A stretch of DNA of 64,000 nt from Cochlodiniinecator piscidefendens (GCF_011326755.1 NZ_JAAOIE010000002.1:1-64000); one strand, 5' to 3'. Shown: positions 16,229-26,409, counted from the stretch's first letter. Numbers and translations are program-made. The notes: generated by a model from the sequence alone, not told the origin.

Positions 16229-16322
16229 ATTTGCCGCCAATCAATGCGGTATACAATGGTATATCGTATTGATTTCCTCCTCGATCCGGCTAAAAAGAGC
16301 CTAACATCGTAAGGAGTTTCCC

Positions 16323-17717
16323 ATGTCGACCACCCGCACAGAAACAGACAGCTTCGGCCCACTCGAAGTTCCATCAGATAAATACTGGGGTGCGCAGACC
16401 CAACGATCCATTATGAACTTCCCGATTGGTTGGGAAAAGCAGCCTGTCGCCATCGTGCGCGCCTTGGGTGTGATCAAGCAAGCCTGCGCCGAAGCCAACA
16501 TGGCCTCTGGCAAACTGGACGCAGATCTTGGCAAAGCTATCGTTCAGGCGGCATCCGAAGTGGTTGCTGGTAAATTTGACGATAACTTCCCGCTGGTCGT
16601 GTGGCAGACTGGGTCAGGCACCCAATCCAACATGAACTCAAACGAAGTTATTGCAAACCGAGCTATCGAAATTCTGGGCGGCGTGATTGGCTCAAAAGAC
16701 CCGGTTCACCCGAATGACCATTGCAACATGGGTCAATCTTCAAACGATACGTTCCCAACTGCGATGCACATCGCAACCGCGATGACCGCGCGTGACGTTT
16801 TGCTGCCGGGTCTGGAAAAACTACGCGCTGCTTTGGCGGATAAGGTCAAAGAATTTGATGGCATCATAAAAATCGGCCGCACCCACACAATGGATGCAAC
16901 GCCATTGACCCTTGCCCAGGAATTCTCTGGCTACGAACATCAGGTTGCAATGGGCACCGAACGTGTGAAATCCGCCCTACCCCGGATTTATGAACTGGCC
17001 CAAGGTGGCACAGCTGTTGGCACCGGATTGAACACGCAACAAGGCTGGGGTGAAACCGTCGCGGCCAATATGGCGCGTATCGCTGATTTGCCTTTCGTCA
17101 CCGCCCCAAACAAATTCGAAGCTTTGGCAGCACATGACGCCATGGTTGAAATGTCTGGCGCGCTTAAGACTGTTGCTGTGTCCCTTTATAAAATCGCAAG
17201 CGACATTCGGATGCTGGGGTCAGGTCCGCGTTGTGGCCTAGGTGAATTGATGCTGCCGGAAAATGAACCTGGCTCCTCTATCATGCCAGGCAAAGTGAAC
17301 CCCACCCAATGTGAGGCACTGACACAGGTTTGCGCCCATGTCTTTGGCAATGACGCCGCTGTTGGATTTGCGGGCTCCCAAGGTCATTTTGAACTGAACG
17401 TTTATAAACCCATGATGGCCTATAACGTTCTTCAATCTATGCAATTGCTGGGCGATGCGTCATCTGCCTTTACCGACAATTGCGTTGTGGGCATTCAGGC
17501 AAACCGCGATCGCATTGAAAAACTGATGCGTGAGTCATTGATGCTGGTTACAGCTTTGGCGCCAACAATCGGTTATGACAATGCTACCACCGTTGCCAAA
17601 ACTGCCCATAAAAACGGCACCACCCTCAAGGAAGAAGCGATCGCACTTGGCTTTGTGGATGATGAAACATTCGAACGGGTTGTGCGCCCGGAACAAATGA
17701 TCGGTCCCAAAGCCTGA
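16323..17717 (+). CDS. fumC: Fumarate hydratase class II
   Basis: This oxygen-stable TCA-cycle enzyme interconverts fumarate and malate. The 464-residue product has the superfamily signature '[16 protein letters not shown]' (about residue 318), the '[14 protein letters not shown]' region (about 97) and '[17 protein letters not shown]' (His near 187). Length and motifs are normal for the homotetrameric enzyme. GGAG precedes the ATG. Its stop overlaps by one base with the start of the small DUF4169 gene, so the pair is translationally coupled. Confidence 0.97.
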   Translation: MSTTRTETDSFGPLEVPSDKYWGAQTQRSIMNFPIGWEKQPVAIVRALGVIKQACAEANMASGKLDADLGKAIVQAASEVVAGKFDDNFPLVVWQTGSGTQSNMNSNEVIANRAIEILGGVIGSKDPVHPNDHCNMGQSSNDTFPTAMHIATAMTARDVLLPGLEKLRAALADKVKEFDGIIKIGRTHTMDATPLTLAQEFSGYEHQVAMGTERVKSALPRIYELAQGGTAVGTGLNTQQGWGETVAANMARIADLPFVTAPNKFEALAAHDAMVEMSGALKTVAVSLYKIASDIRMLGSGPRCGLGELMLPENEPGSSIMPGKVNPTQCEALTQVCAHVFGNDAAVGFAGSQGHFELNVYKPMMAYNVLQSMQLLGDASSAFTDNCVVGIQANRDRIEKLMRESLMLVTALAPTIGYDNATTVAKTAHKNGTTLKEEAIALGFVDDETFERVVRPEQMIGPKA

Positions 17718-17911
17718 TGGCTAAGATCGTAAATCTAACGCGCGCCCGAAAATCACGGGCGCGCGACGCAAAGCGAAAGACAGCTGCGCAAAACGCTGCC
17801 AAATTTGGGCAAACCCGCACCGAAAGCGCAGATGTTCTGCGCGATTTGGAAACGCTGAAATCGCACCTAGATCAACACAAGCTGGACAAAGACAATTCCG
17901 ACCTTGATTGA
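17717..17911 (+). CDS. DUF4169 family small basic protein
   Basis: This 64-residue lysine/arginine-rich protein ('NLTRARKSRARDAKRKTA') is a known small family in Rhodobacterales, with no assigned function. It begins on the last base of the fumC stop codon. The second half, 'ESADVLRDLETLKSHLDQHK', is probably a helix. A ribbon-helix-helix gene follows on the same strand, an arrangement I recall as common after fumC in this group. Confidence 0.8.
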   Translation: MAKIVNLTRARKSRARDAKRKTAAQNAAKFGQTRTESADVLRDLETLKSHLDQHKLDKDNSDLD

Positions 17912-17941
17912 TCAAAATCCATGCGCGTGTTTAACTCAGCC

Positions 17942-18175
17942 ATGATTAATGATTACCCTAAAAAACGATCCCTTACGCTTAAGGGACACCGGACAAGCGT
18001 CACGCTTGAAGATGCATTTTGGCGGGCGTTTCGCGATATTGCCGCGCGTGATGAAAAGGCGATAAATGTGCTTGCCGCAGAGATTGACGCCATGCGCGAT
18101 TTGGAAACTGGGCTCGCTTCAGCGATACGATTATACGTTTTGGCAGATTTACAACGCAGACTTAGCGACGCGTAA
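17942..18175 (+). CDS. Ribbon-helix-helix domain protein
   Basis: This small protein of about 77 residues has a pattern of the RHH_4 type: 'SLTLKGHRTSVTLEDAFWRA' gives the beta strand and first helix, followed by 'AIRLYVLADLQRR' at the end. Such proteins resemble MetJ/Arc-type DNA-binding folds, but regulatory function is unproven for this family. I prefer the ATG at 17942 ('MINDYPKKRS'); the ATG at 17921 would add seven residues. The 3' end overlaps the convergent P450 gene by 14 bp. Confidence 0.78.
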   Translation: MINDYPKKRSLTLKGHRTSVTLEDAFWRAFRDIAARDEKAINVLAAEIDAMRDLETGLASAIRLYVLADLQRRLSDA

Positions 18176-19523
18176 ATTTGAGCCAAATGCCGTCTTTGGA
18201 CCGTACGGTTAAATGCGCAACAGGAACGGCAGGCTTTTCAGCGACAACTTCAACCTTAAATGACCGCAAGATCATAGACAGGATCAGCGGCCCCTCAACC
18301 ATCGCAAACCCCGCACCGGGACAGACGCGCGCGCCGGTGGAAAAAGGCATATAAGCCTCTCTCATGCAGGTTTTGCCGTTCTCTGTGCCAAAACGCGTTG
18401 GGTCAAACCCATCTGGATTGTCCCATAGCCGTTCATGACGGTGCAAATGCCAAGGGGATAAAACCACTTGCGATCCAGCTTTAACCTCACGATTGCGAAA
18501 ATTCTGCGGACAGGCCGCTTCGCGCACCATCATCGGAACAGGTGGATACAGGCGCAGCGTTTCACGAAACACATCACGCGAGACGCGCAGTTTTGACATC
18601 ACCGAAAAATAGATCGTTTCAGGGTCAATTTCGCGTTGGGCCTCGTCTGAGATTTTCTCTTGCCACTCAGGATAGAGCGCCATGAGATACAGCGCCCATG
18701 CTAAGGCTGACGCGCTGGTTTCGTGCCCCGCGAGAAAAAATATCGCGACCTGGTCAATCATTTCTTCAGTGTCAAAACACTCACCTGTTTGTGGGTCAGG
18801 AAAGGTCATGATTTTTGTCGCGAGGTCGTCAGGGGCGTTGCCCTCTTTGATTTCCGCCATTCTGGTTGAGGTCAATTGGGCAATCAAATCCCGAATAATA
18901 CGGGCGGAGCGTTTTGTTTTCCGACCAAAAAACCGTGGCATCCAACGCGGCAACGGCACAAAGGCCGCCAAATTCACAATCGGCTGACTGCGCTGGTATT
19001 CCCGAAATTCATCAAACACCGCGCCTGCCACGCTATGGGTGATCGGGATTGAAAACAAAGTGCGGAAAATGACATCGGCAGCAGCGTGGCTGGTTTCACT
19101 CTCGACCTCAATCGGTGCATCCCCGGCCCTTGCATCTAGGCGCTCGACACAGGAAACAGCGGCGTCCCACATCGCAGGAAACGTATCGCGTAACCGCCCC
19201 CCTTCGAATGCAGGGTCAATGATACGGCGCTGACGTTTCCACTGTTCGCCATTGGTCACAAAAACAGAATCCCCCAGCAACGGGCGTAACCCTTCGGTCA
19301 CACGCTCTGATTTCGGAAATTCATCGGGTCGCGCCTTAAGAACTTCATCCACCAGATCGGGTTGATTGACCAAATAAGATCGAAAAAATGGTGTCCGAAA
19401 TTCGGCCATCCACGCACGGTACAGTTTTTCAGGTTGCGCCGACAGAATGTCCTGCCGAAACAATTTGAGGTACCGAAACAACGATACCCGGCCAGAACGT
19501 GATTTGGGTTTGGGTGATATCAT
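18162..19523 (-). CDS. Cytochrome P450
   Basis: The 453-residue soluble P450 has the I-helix 'FFLAGHETSASALAWAL', the ExxR 'FRETLRLYPPVP' and the heme loop 'FSTGARVCPGAGFA' with Cys401 as thiolate ligand. No N-terminal membrane anchor is visible, so it needs separate redox partners, which are not encoded nearby. The pattern is closer to fatty-acid or CYP4-like enzymes than to CYP101. The ATG at 19523 overlaps the stop of the upstream alpha/beta-hydrolase gene (ATGA), so the two are translated together. The substrate is not determinable; a lipid or ester handled by both proteins is a plausible inference. Confidence 0.93.
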   Translation of the reverse strand: MISPKPKSRSGRVSLFRYLKLFRQDILSAQPEKLYRAWMAEFRTPFFRSYLVNQPDLVDEVLKARPDEFPKSERVTEGLRPLLGDSVFVTNGEQWKRQRRIIDPAFEGGRLRDTFPAMWDAAVSCVERLDARAGDAPIEVESETSHAAADVIFRTLFSIPITHSVAGAVFDEFREYQRSQPIVNLAAFVPLPRWMPRFFGRKTKRSARIIRDLIAQLTSTRMAEIKEGNAPDDLATKIMTFPDPQTGECFDTEEMIDQVAIFFLAGHETSASALAWALYLMALYPEWQEKISDEAQREIDPETIYFSVMSKLRVSRDVFRETLRLYPPVPMMVREAACPQNFRNREVKAGSQVVLSPWHLHRHERLWDNPDGFDPTRFGTENGKTCMREAYMPFSTGARVCPGAGFAMVEGPLILSMILRSFKVEVVAEKPAVPVAHLTVRSKDGIWLKFTRR

Positions 19524-20728
19524 GGTTTCTGATTGGTAAAGGGTGACAGGCAAACGTCAATGCGCGATTTTGACGGCGATCTCTCACCATACCGTTGCGC
19601 AAGTGTTTTTGGCCCTGCCGTGATTTGAAAATAATCATAATCTTTGGGCCGATCAAAAGCACACAGGTATTGGAAATGCAGCCTGAAAAAACGCCATCTT
19701 AGTTGTTTCCAACGTTCTGGGCTTAGGCTTTGGGTAAACGCAGCGGAAAAGACCAAAGGCCAACGCTGCTCAGGTGATCCTGCACCAGAAACCGCCACCG
19801 GATCACAAAGCGCAAAGGTGCATCCATCCCCCGGCGCGCTCACATCAGCCCAAAATATTGCTTCGCTTTTGGAAACTTCGCTCAGGTCACGGCGAATTTC
19901 CCAAGCGTCCGGTAAAAACGACGCCATTGGAACAGCATGACCAAGGGACAAAAACGATAGTTCAGGCCCGTCAGTATGACCATGTTCCCGCAAATAGGAT
20001 GCCAGTACAGAGGTTCCGATATGAACACCTGAGGAATGCCCAACAAGCAATACCTCATCTACGTCGCTTTGCATGATGTCCGTCAGCCGCCCGGAAAACT
20101 GGGCGATCCTGTCACGCATACGCGGGCTATAGGCCCCTTTGCTTTTGGCAGTGTAGGCGTAATCATGCATCAAATAATAAACGTAGATCTTATTATCTAT
20201 GGACCGAAACCACCGTAAAATCAGAATGACGCTGACAAAGAACATCAGCCAGAACAAAAGTGCATGCGCAAAGCTGCCCAACCAACCGATGAACCAAGCC
20301 CCGCCAAGCGCAACACACAGCTGTAAGATCAGGGCCACCGCCGGATAAAGCGCCGCGATAACGGGCCCTTTGCGCATCTTAAACAACCGCGAAATCACCC
20401 CTGACCCGAAATACACCCACGCCGTGCGCAGCAACACCAGATAGGTGCTGAATATGTTATGTTTCATTGAATCTTGAACGAGGTCGGACCAGAAAAACAC
20501 CTCAACCGTCGCGGACACCGGTTGATCTTCGATTACCGCTTCGACGTTCCAACTGTAGTTTTCCCCTGTTGGGCCGGCAGATTGAGAAATATCATAGCCA
20601 CTGATGCGGGCCTGTTCAGTGCTTTCGCTACGGTACAATTCGCGGTATCGGCGCGGCAAAAACGGATCATACCCCGGCACATAAAGAACATGCCGTTTCT
20701 TGACCTGTGTTTGTGACTGCTGTGTCAT
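19520..20728 (-). CDS. Membrane-associated alpha/beta-hydrolase-like protein
   Basis: The 402-residue protein has a soluble N-terminal part ('MPKKRHVLYVPGYDPF'-like start of a hydrolase fold, about residues 13-30) and two transmembrane helices at about residues 125-170. A hydrolase core follows with the nucleophile elbow 'LLVGHSSGVHIG' (Ser near 230). It resembles uncharacterised lipase-like proteins of Rhodobacterales. The stop codon overlaps the P450 start. ccdA ends 63 nt upstream on the same strand. The catalytic acid and histidine cannot be assigned with certainty by eye. Probable role: hydrolysis of a lipid or ester at the inner membrane, coupled to P450 oxidation; this is inference. 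Confidence 0.7.
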   Translation of the reverse strand: MTQQSQTQVKKRHVLYVPGYDPFLPRRYRELYRSESTEQARISGYDISQSAGPTGENYSWNVEAVIEDQPVSATVEVFFWSDLVQDSMKHNIFSTYLVLLRTAWVYFGSGVISRLFKMRKGPVIAALYPAVALILQLCVALGGAWFIGWLGSFAHALLFWLMFFVSVILILRWFRSIDNKIYVYYLMHDYAYTAKSKGAYSPRMRDRIAQFSGRLTDIMQSDVDEVLLVGHSSGVHIGTSVLASYLREHGHTDGPELSFLSLGHAVPMASFLPDAWEIRRDLSEVSKSEAIFWADVSAPGDGCTFALCDPVAVSGAGSPEQRWPLVFSAAFTQSLSPERWKQLRWRFFRLHFQYLCAFDRPKDYDYFQITAGPKTLAQRYGERSPSKSRIDVCLSPFTNQKP

Positions 20729-20791
20729 ATCTACCGAATATTACGCTGTTTTTTACAGCCTAATAGAGGATCGCGGCGATTTTAAGCCCTA

Positions 20792-21562
20792 TCAGCCAAA
20801 AGTTTGCAATGCGGGGAAGGCTTCGTTCAACCAAAGTGCAAAATCGGTAAATTTTCCGGTCGCCATCATCAGACCAACCGTCCAAAGCAAAAGCCCCATT
20901 GTGCGTTCAATACGTTCCATATTGCGCTTCATCCAATTGAGCGGTCCCTTTAGGCGCGGAAAGAATGCGGCGACCAGCAAAAATGGGATACCCAAACCAA
21001 AGGCATAAACACCCAACAGCGCCATACCACGCCCGACGGAATGCTCCACCATGGCGAGCGAACTAATCGCGCCCAACACGGGCCCTAGACATGGGGACCA
21101 GCCAAAGGCAAAAGCCAACCCAAGCACAAACGCACCAAAGGCAGATCCGCCCTGATCCCCGGCATCCATACGGTATTCACGATCCAGAAACCGCAATCGA
21201 TACACGCCGACAAAATGCGCGCCCAAAATCATAATGACCAACCCAGCACCAATGACAAAATAGCCCTGGTTCACGATTAAAAATCGCCCAAACACCGATG
21301 CCGCTGCGCCAATCAGCAAAAAGACAACCGACAATCCCATAACAAAGAACAGCGCCGTTATCATAATACGACGGCGAGACGCCTTTTCGTCGCTCATGTC
21401 GTCCATGGATACGCCGCTCATATAGGCCAGATAAGGCGGAACAACCGGCAAGACGCAGGGACTGAGGAACGAAATTAAACCACCCAGCAACGCCACCAGC
21501 ATCGCAGGCAAGAAAGACGCATCAAAGATCGGGGTAACATCCAAAAGGGCGGCAATGGTCAT
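20792..21562 (-). CDS. ccdA: Cytochrome c biogenesis protein CcdA
   Basis: CcdA carries reducing equivalents from cytoplasmic thioredoxin across the inner membrane for cytochrome c maturation. The 256-residue protein has six transmembrane helices. The first conserved cysteine lies in 'LISFLSPCVLPVVPPYLAYM' (about residue 36) and the second in 'AFGWSPCLGPVLGAI' (about residue 156). GAGAGG precedes the ATG. It is not located among other ccm genes in this window. The P450 and hydrolase genes follow downstream on the same strand. Confidence 0.94.
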   Translation of the reverse strand: MTIAALLDVTPIFDASFLPAMLVALLGGLISFLSPCVLPVVPPYLAYMSGVSMDDMSDEKASRRRIMITALFFVMGLSVVFLLIGAAASVFGRFLIVNQGYFVIGAGLVIMILGAHFVGVYRLRFLDREYRMDAGDQGGSAFGAFVLGLAFAFGWSPCLGPVLGAISSLAMVEHSVGRGMALLGVYAFGLGIPFLLVAAFFPRLKGPLNWMKRNMERIERTMGLLLWTVGLMMATGKFTDFALWLNEAFPALQTFG

Positions 21563-21683
21563 TATAATTTCCTCTCTCCTTCCCCTTAGGCGATCCTAAA
21601 CAAAAGGTCACGAGCGATAATGTCACATTTGCGTAAGTGGGGTCCCTCTTGCGCAGATCATATCCCCCCTATACATGCGTTTT

Positions 21684-21914
21684 ATGACCTATGATGATAC
21701 TCTCGACGCACTTGGGCTTTTGTGCCCCTTGCCTGTCCTCAAAGCCCGCAAGCGCTTAAAATCAATGTCTGCCGGGCAGGTTCTCTGCATCAAGGCGGAC
21801 GATCCCGCCGCAGTTATTGATATTCCACATTTCTGTAACGAAGCCGGACACACCTTAGAGGCATCCATTCCTGAAGGCGCCTATATGGAGTATCTGATCC
21901 GCAAAGGCAGCTAG
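21684..21914 (+). CDS. tusA: TusA-family sulfurtransferase
   Basis: This 76-residue sulfur carrier has the family motif 'LGLLCPLPVLKARKRLK', whose cysteine carries persulfide, and a C-terminal 'VIDIPHFCNEAGH' segment. TusA relays sulfur for tRNA thiolation or other sulfur transfers. Two start codons are possible, 21675 and 21684; the second gives the normal N-terminus 'MTYDDTLDALG'. It is divergent from ccdA and convergent with rne, with a shared terminator between tusA and rne. Confidence 0.9.
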   Translation: MTYDDTLDALGLLCPLPVLKARKRLKSMSAGQVLCIKADDPAAVIDIPHFCNEAGHTLEASIPEGAYMEYLIRKGS

Positions 21915-21949
21915 ATCAACTTAGAAATACAAGTCTTTGACTTACAAAT

Positions 21950-21980
21950 AAAAAGCGCCGGGAAATTCCCAGCGCTTTTT
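21950..21980. terminator. Bidirectional terminator between tusA and rne
   Basis: AAAAAGCGC(C)GGG and CCC(A)GCGCTTTTT form a stem with one mismatch around a 5-nt AAATT loop, with A and T runs on both sides. It ends 5 bp from the rne stop and serves both convergent genes. Confidence 0.88.
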
Positions 21981-21985
21981 TATTT

Positions 21986-24856
21986 TTAGCGACCGATTGA
22001 CCACCATCCCCGGCGTTTGGGTTTGGGTGGGGATGGCTCTTCGACCACTGCGACTTCCTCAGCGACGGCCACCTCAGGTGCCTCTGCAACGACCGCAGGT
22101 TCATCAGGAACAGTCTCAACGCTTGGTTCAGCCGCAACTTCTGGTGCAGCCTCAGCAACAGCTGCGACAACCTCCATTTCAGGAGTTGGTTCTGCCCGCG
22201 CTGGTTCTGCCTCTTGAACGACTTCAGCAACCGGTGCCACCTCAGGTTCAGCTGCAACAGGTGCAGCCTCCTGCACAACCGGCTCTGCGGGTGTGTCGGT
22301 GGCGGCAGTTTCAACCGATGGCTCACCAGCCTCAGACGCAGCATTCGCGGCTGCAAGCTCTGCAGCTTCGTCTTCAGCGATTTTCTTTTTGCTGCGACGA
22401 CGACGCTTCTTCGGCTTTTCCTCTTCTTGCGCTTCGGCCGCTGGCTGAGCTTCAGCTTCAGCTGCGTTTTCATCAGCCTCAGGTTTTGCATCGGCATCTG
22501 CAGTCTCTGCAGAATCTACGTCCGAGGACTTAGAGCGACGACGACGGCGGCGCTTTGGCTTATCTTCGGTTTGTTCTGCAGCCTCACCTTCGACAGGTGC
22601 CTCTTCAGATTGCGGATTTTCCTCGTCCGAGGAAGTCGCCGCATCAGAAGCGTCTTGGTTGCCCTCTTCACCCTCGGATTTTCCACCGCGACGACGGCGA
22701 CGACGACGGCGACGTTTCTTTGGCTGCCCTTCGTGGTCTTGTGCCTCAACATTATCGACGGCTTCATTGGTCTTTTCTTCGGCCTCTTCCGCCTCGTCGA
22801 TATCGTCCATCAAAGACGTATCAACAGACACAACAGCGGTCGTTGCCTCAGGCACTCGGCGCGTTGCAGTCTTAAACCGCTCAACTGAGAAATCAGGGCT
22901 GATCATAAATGGATCAGCCTCAATCCGAATAGAAAGGCCATAACGGCTTTCGATGCTCGCGATGTGTTCACGTTTGTCATTCATCAAAAAGTTGATGATG
23001 CCAATCGGTGCTTTTAACAGAACTTCACGTGACCGACGGCGCACGCCTTCTTCTTCCAACTGACGCAAGATCGTCAATGCGAGGTTGTCATCAGAACGGA
23101 TCAAGCCTGTACCGTGACATGCTGAACAAGGCTGCGTTGTTGCCTCAATCATACCAGGACGCAAGCGCTGGCGCGACATTTCCATCAAGCCAAAGCCAGA
23201 AATGCGTCCGATCTGAATGCGCGCGCGATCCGTTTTCAGTTTATCTTTGATACGCTTTTCAACGGCCGAGTTGTTCTTACGCTCTTCCATGTCGATGAAA
23301 TCGATCACGATCAAACCGGCAAGGTCACGCAGACGCAATTGGCGCGCAACTTCTTCGGCCGCTTCGAGGTTCGTGTTCAGCGCGGTTTCTTCGATTGAAC
23401 CCTGTTTGGTCGCACGACCAGAGTTGACATCGATTGCAACCAACGCTTCCGTCACGCCAATTACAATGTAGCCGCCAGATTTCAACTGAACCGTCGGATT
23501 GAACATGCCCGCCAAGTAGCTTTCGACCTGATAGCGCGCAAACAACGGCAATGGATCACCATAGCGTTTCACGTTCTTAGCGTGTGAGGGCATGATCATC
23601 TTCATGAAGTCTTTGGCGATGCGGTAGCCGCGTTCGCCCTCAACAACCACTTCGTCGATCTCGCGGTTATAAAGATCGCGGATTGACCGTTTGATCAGAT
23701 CGCCTTCTTCATAGATTTTCGCGGGTGCAACGCTTTTCAATGTCAGCGCGCGGATTTGCTCCCACAGGCGCTGCAGATATTCATAGTCGCGTTTGATTTC
23801 AGCGCGGGTGCGTTTTGCCCCAGCGGTCCGAATGATCAAACCCGCACCTTGAGGCACGTCAATTTCTGTTGCGATGTCTTTTAGTTTTTTGCGGTCGTCG
23901 GCATTGGTGATTTTGCGCGAAATACCACCACCACGCGCTGTGTTTGGCATCAGAACGCAGTAACGACCCGCCAAAGACAGGTATGTTGTCAGGGCTGCGC
24001 CTTTGTTGCCGCGCTCTTCTTTCACAACTTGAACCAAGAGGATTTGGCGTACTTTGATAACTTCTTGGATTTTATAGCGTTTTGGACGTGGCTTACGCGG
24101 ACGACGAATCTCTTCTGTTACGTCTTCTTCAGCAACAGATTCGATATCGTCATCTTTTTCTGTTGCTTCCAGAGGCTTTTCATCCTCATCATCATCGCTG
24201 TCGTCGCCTTCAGATGCATCCTCTTTTACTGTGGGTTCTTCTGCAGCGGCTTCAGCAGCAGGTGCTGGTTTTTCTTCTGCAGTGTCTTTAGCCACATCAT
24301 CAGAGCTTGCTTCGACAGGTTCATTTGTCGGCTCTTCTACCTCAGGTGTTTCTGACGCTTCGGGTGTTTCCACAGGCGTTTCTGTGACCAGCTCCATGGG
24401 AGAGCTGCCCTCGACATCGTCGCTGTCCAATTCAACAACGTCCATACCCGCGATTTCGCGTGTTTCCACGGCGTCGTCGGATTTCACTTCGGCAGCTTTG
24501 GGTTTTGAACGACGTGTGCGGCGGCGTTTTGGCGCCGGCTTTTCGTCTTCTTCTTTCAGAGACTCCGCATATGCGCGCTCTTCTTCCATAAGCGCTTCGC
24601 GGTCAGCAACCGGGATTTGATAGTAATCAGGGTGTATCTCTGAAAACGCCAGAAACCCATGACGGTTTCCACCATAATCCACAAAAGCCGCCTGTAAGGA
24701 CGGTTCAACCCGTGTAACTTTTGCTAGATAGATATTGCCAGCAAGCTGACGTCTGTTTTCGGATTCAAAGTCAAACTCTTCAACTTTGTTTCCATCAACC
24801 ACAACAACGCGGGTTTCTTCCGCGTGGGTGGCGTCGATAAGCATTTTCTTAGCCAT
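21986..24856 (-). CDS. rne: Ribonuclease E/G
   Basis: This is the main RNA-decay and processing endonuclease. The 956-residue product starts 'MAKKMLIDATHAEETRVVVV'. An S1 domain is split by a long acidic insertion (about residues 105-255), as in other alphaproteobacteria. The DNase I-like catalytic site has 'LVAIDVNSGRATKQ' and 'LIVIDFIDMEERKN' (two catalytic Asp), and the zinc link is 'CSACHGTG'. The C-terminal 300 residues are a disordered Ala/Glu/Pro scaffold with three arginine-rich RNA-binding blocks ('KKRRRRRRRRRR', 'KPKRRRRRRSK', 'KPKKRRRRSKKK'). The start at 24856 has an AGAG site. About 430 bp of upstream DNA without genes probably forms a long 5' leader used for autoregulation. Confidence 0.95.
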   Translation of the reverse strand: MAKKMLIDATHAEETRVVVVDGNKVEEFDFESENRRQLAGNIYLAKVTRVEPSLQAAFVDYGGNRHGFLAFSEIHPDYYQIPVADREALMEEERAYAESLKEEDEKPAPKRRRTRRSKPKAAEVKSDDAVETREIAGMDVVELDSDDVEGSSPMELVTETPVETPEASETPEVEEPTNEPVEASSDDVAKDTAEEKPAPAAEAAAEEPTVKEDASEGDDSDDDEDEKPLEATEKDDDIESVAEEDVTEEIRRPRKPRPKRYKIQEVIKVRQILLVQVVKEERGNKGAALTTYLSLAGRYCVLMPNTARGGGISRKITNADDRKKLKDIATEIDVPQGAGLIIRTAGAKRTRAEIKRDYEYLQRLWEQIRALTLKSVAPAKIYEEGDLIKRSIRDLYNREIDEVVVEGERGYRIAKDFMKMIMPSHAKNVKRYGDPLPLFARYQVESYLAGMFNPTVQLKSGGYIVIGVTEALVAIDVNSGRATKQGSIEETALNTNLEAAEEVARQLRLRDLAGLIVIDFIDMEERKNNSAVEKRIKDKLKTDRARIQIGRISGFGLMEMSRQRLRPGMIEATTQPCSACHGTGLIRSDDNLALTILRQLEEEGVRRRSREVLLKAPIGIINFLMNDKREHIASIESRYGLSIRIEADPFMISPDFSVERFKTATRRVPEATTAVVSVDTSLMDDIDEAEEAEEKTNEAVDNVEAQDHEGQPKKRRRRRRRRRGGKSEGEEGNQDASDAATSSDEENPQSEEAPVEGEAAEQTEDKPKRRRRRRSKSSDVDSAETADADAKPEADENAAEAEAQPAAEAQEEEKPKKRRRRSKKKIAEDEAAELAAANAASEAGEPSVETAATDTPAEPVVQEAAPVAAEPEVAPVAEVVQEAEPARAEPTPEMEVVAAVAEAAPEVAAEPSVETVPDEPAVVAEAPEVAVAEEVAVVEEPSPPKPKRRGWWSIGR

Positions 24857-25290
24857 GTTAACTCTTTGCACGCCAATATGCGCCTTATCCCAGGAGGGTC
24901 GGACGACAAATTAGGGTGACTTGTTCTGGCGAATCTGGACGCGGGGAACAGCTGTGGGTCGGCGCAAGAGGCCCCCATGCTTTGTTCCTGACTTTTATCG
25001 CGTCGCATCGCGTTACTTCTCCGAATGCCAAAGACATCCATTATGACGCCTGGACGGTTTATCGTCTCAGGCATATTCCCGGTCTTTCGACCCAATCGGT
25101 CTGTTCTGATGTGCAGGACTGCCCTGCGTCGCCTCAAGAACAGCGAAACTCAATCAACGGGCCTCATCTAAATGCGGGCCATCGTATGGTCACAATAAAG
25201 GCGCTCAGCGCAAAAAGACAATGGGGAAAATTGCAATGCCTTCAATTCATATGGATAAAACATGAATTGAAGGTCGCTGCGGCACTTAAT
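24857..25290. other. Non-coding gap between anmK and rne, with inverted repeat
   Basis: No convincing gene lies in these 434 bp. The stretch would hold the rne promoter and its 5' leader. A perfect 12-bp inverted repeat, CCTTCAATTCAT / ATGAATTGAAGG (25239-25250 and 25262-25273, 11-nt spacer), starts 18 bp beyond the anmK stop. It may be an anmK terminator without a clear T run, or a regulatory site for rne. Confidence 0.6.
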
Positions 25291-26409
25291 TTAAGGCTTT
25301 GCTTGCTTTTGGGGACGCGGTTTATTTAAACGCCCTCCCCCAACAGCCGCACGCACACCTGTGGTTGACGGACAAGATGTGGCCATACCTTTGGCAACGC
25401 GTACAGCAAGATAGGCAAAGGCTTGCGCCTCCAGCATATCCCCGTCAAAGCCCGCGTCCTCAACCGGGGCGACCGGACAATCCATCAAAATTGACAGCAT
25501 CGTCATAAGGGTCGTATTTTTACGCCCTCCGCCTGTCACCAAAACCCCCTGCGGTTTGCGCGGGCAATGCTCAAGCGCTTTGGCGGCCGATGCCGCTGAC
25601 ATTGCCGTCAATGTTGCGCAAGCGTCTGCATTTTCCAAAACGGCAACTTGTTCTAACAGGTCTGGGAAATCATGCCGATCCAGCGATTTTGGCGGCATAC
25701 GAAAGAAATAATGGTGCTGAAGGAAATCTTCGACCATGTATTCATCAACTTCGCCTTCAGCCGCCAATTCACCGTTCTTATCATAAGGCACACCAAAGCG
25801 TTGCATCATCAGATCATTGATCGGTCCATTGGCTGGCCCAGTATCAAACGCCAGCAACGCGCCATCATCTTCTGGGCGCTCAGCACTTGGATCAACCCAA
25901 GTCATATTACCGACGCCACCGAGGTTAAGAAACACGATGGGCTCTTCGGCCTGCATAAATTTAGCACAGGCAAAATGGAAAAATGGCGCAAGCGGCGCGC
26001 CCTCCCCGCCCATTTCAACATCTGAGCTGCGAAAATCCCAAACCACAGGACATTGCAGAACCTCGGCCAACACCCGACCGTCGCCAGCCTGATGCGTTCC
26101 CATTCCGTGTGGATCATGCGCCAAAGTCTGCCCGTGAAAGCCGATCAATTCAGCATCGCCAAACTGGGATAGTATCGTTGCATGAACGGTTTCGATGACT
26201 TCAGCGGCATCTTCGACTCCGTGATCACCGGGCCACATGCCAAAAGCCGACCCGATCTCTGCGCGTTCTTCCGGGCTATAGGCGCGGTAGTCGCTTTGAC
26301 CAAATTCGATGATGTCGATTCCATCGGTTTTCACCATTGCCGCATCGACCCCGTCTAAGGATGTACCCGACATGGCCCCAACGGCCCAAATTGCATCTGC
26401 CTTCAACAT
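25291..26409 (-). CDS. anmK: Anhydro-N-acetylmuramic acid kinase
   Basis: AnmK phosphorylates and opens 1,6-anhydroMurNAc during peptidoglycan recycling. The 372-residue protein has the N-terminal ATP-binding '[18 protein letters not shown]', '[14 protein letters not shown]', '[14 protein letters not shown]' and '[14 protein letters not shown]', all conserved in the family. The length is usual. The gene diverges from tyrS, sharing a 68-bp gap that must contain both promoters, as in several Rhodobacterales. Confidence 0.95.
   Translation of the reverse strand: MLKADAIWAVGAMSGTSLDGVDAAMVKTDGIDIIEFGQSDYRAYSPEERAEIGSAFGMWPGDHGVEDAAEVIETVHATILSQFGDAELIGFHGQTLAHDPHGMGTHQAGDGRVLAEVLQCPVVWDFRSSDVEMGGEGAPLAPFFHFACAKFMQAEEPIVFLNLGGVGNMTWVDPSAERPEDDGALLAFDTGPANGPINDLMMQRFGVPYDKNGELAAEGEVDEYMVEDFLQHHYFFRMPPKSLDRHDFPDLLEQVAVLENADACATLTAMSAASAAKALEHCPRKPQGVLVTGGGRKNTTLMTMLSILMDCPVAPVEDAGFDGDMLEAQAFAYLAVRVAKGMATSCPSTTGVRAAVGGGRLNKPRPQKQAKP

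Noticed and set aside
22214-22888. Long plus-strand open frame inside the 3' part of rne.
   Set aside because: It is the reverse strand of the low-complexity Ala/Glu/Arg region of RNase E; such repeats create spurious frames.
24724-25137. 137-codon minus-strand open frame overlapping the start of rne.
   Set aside because: It is out of frame with rne, lacks a ribosome binding site and has no recognisable motif; the region is better read as the rne leader.
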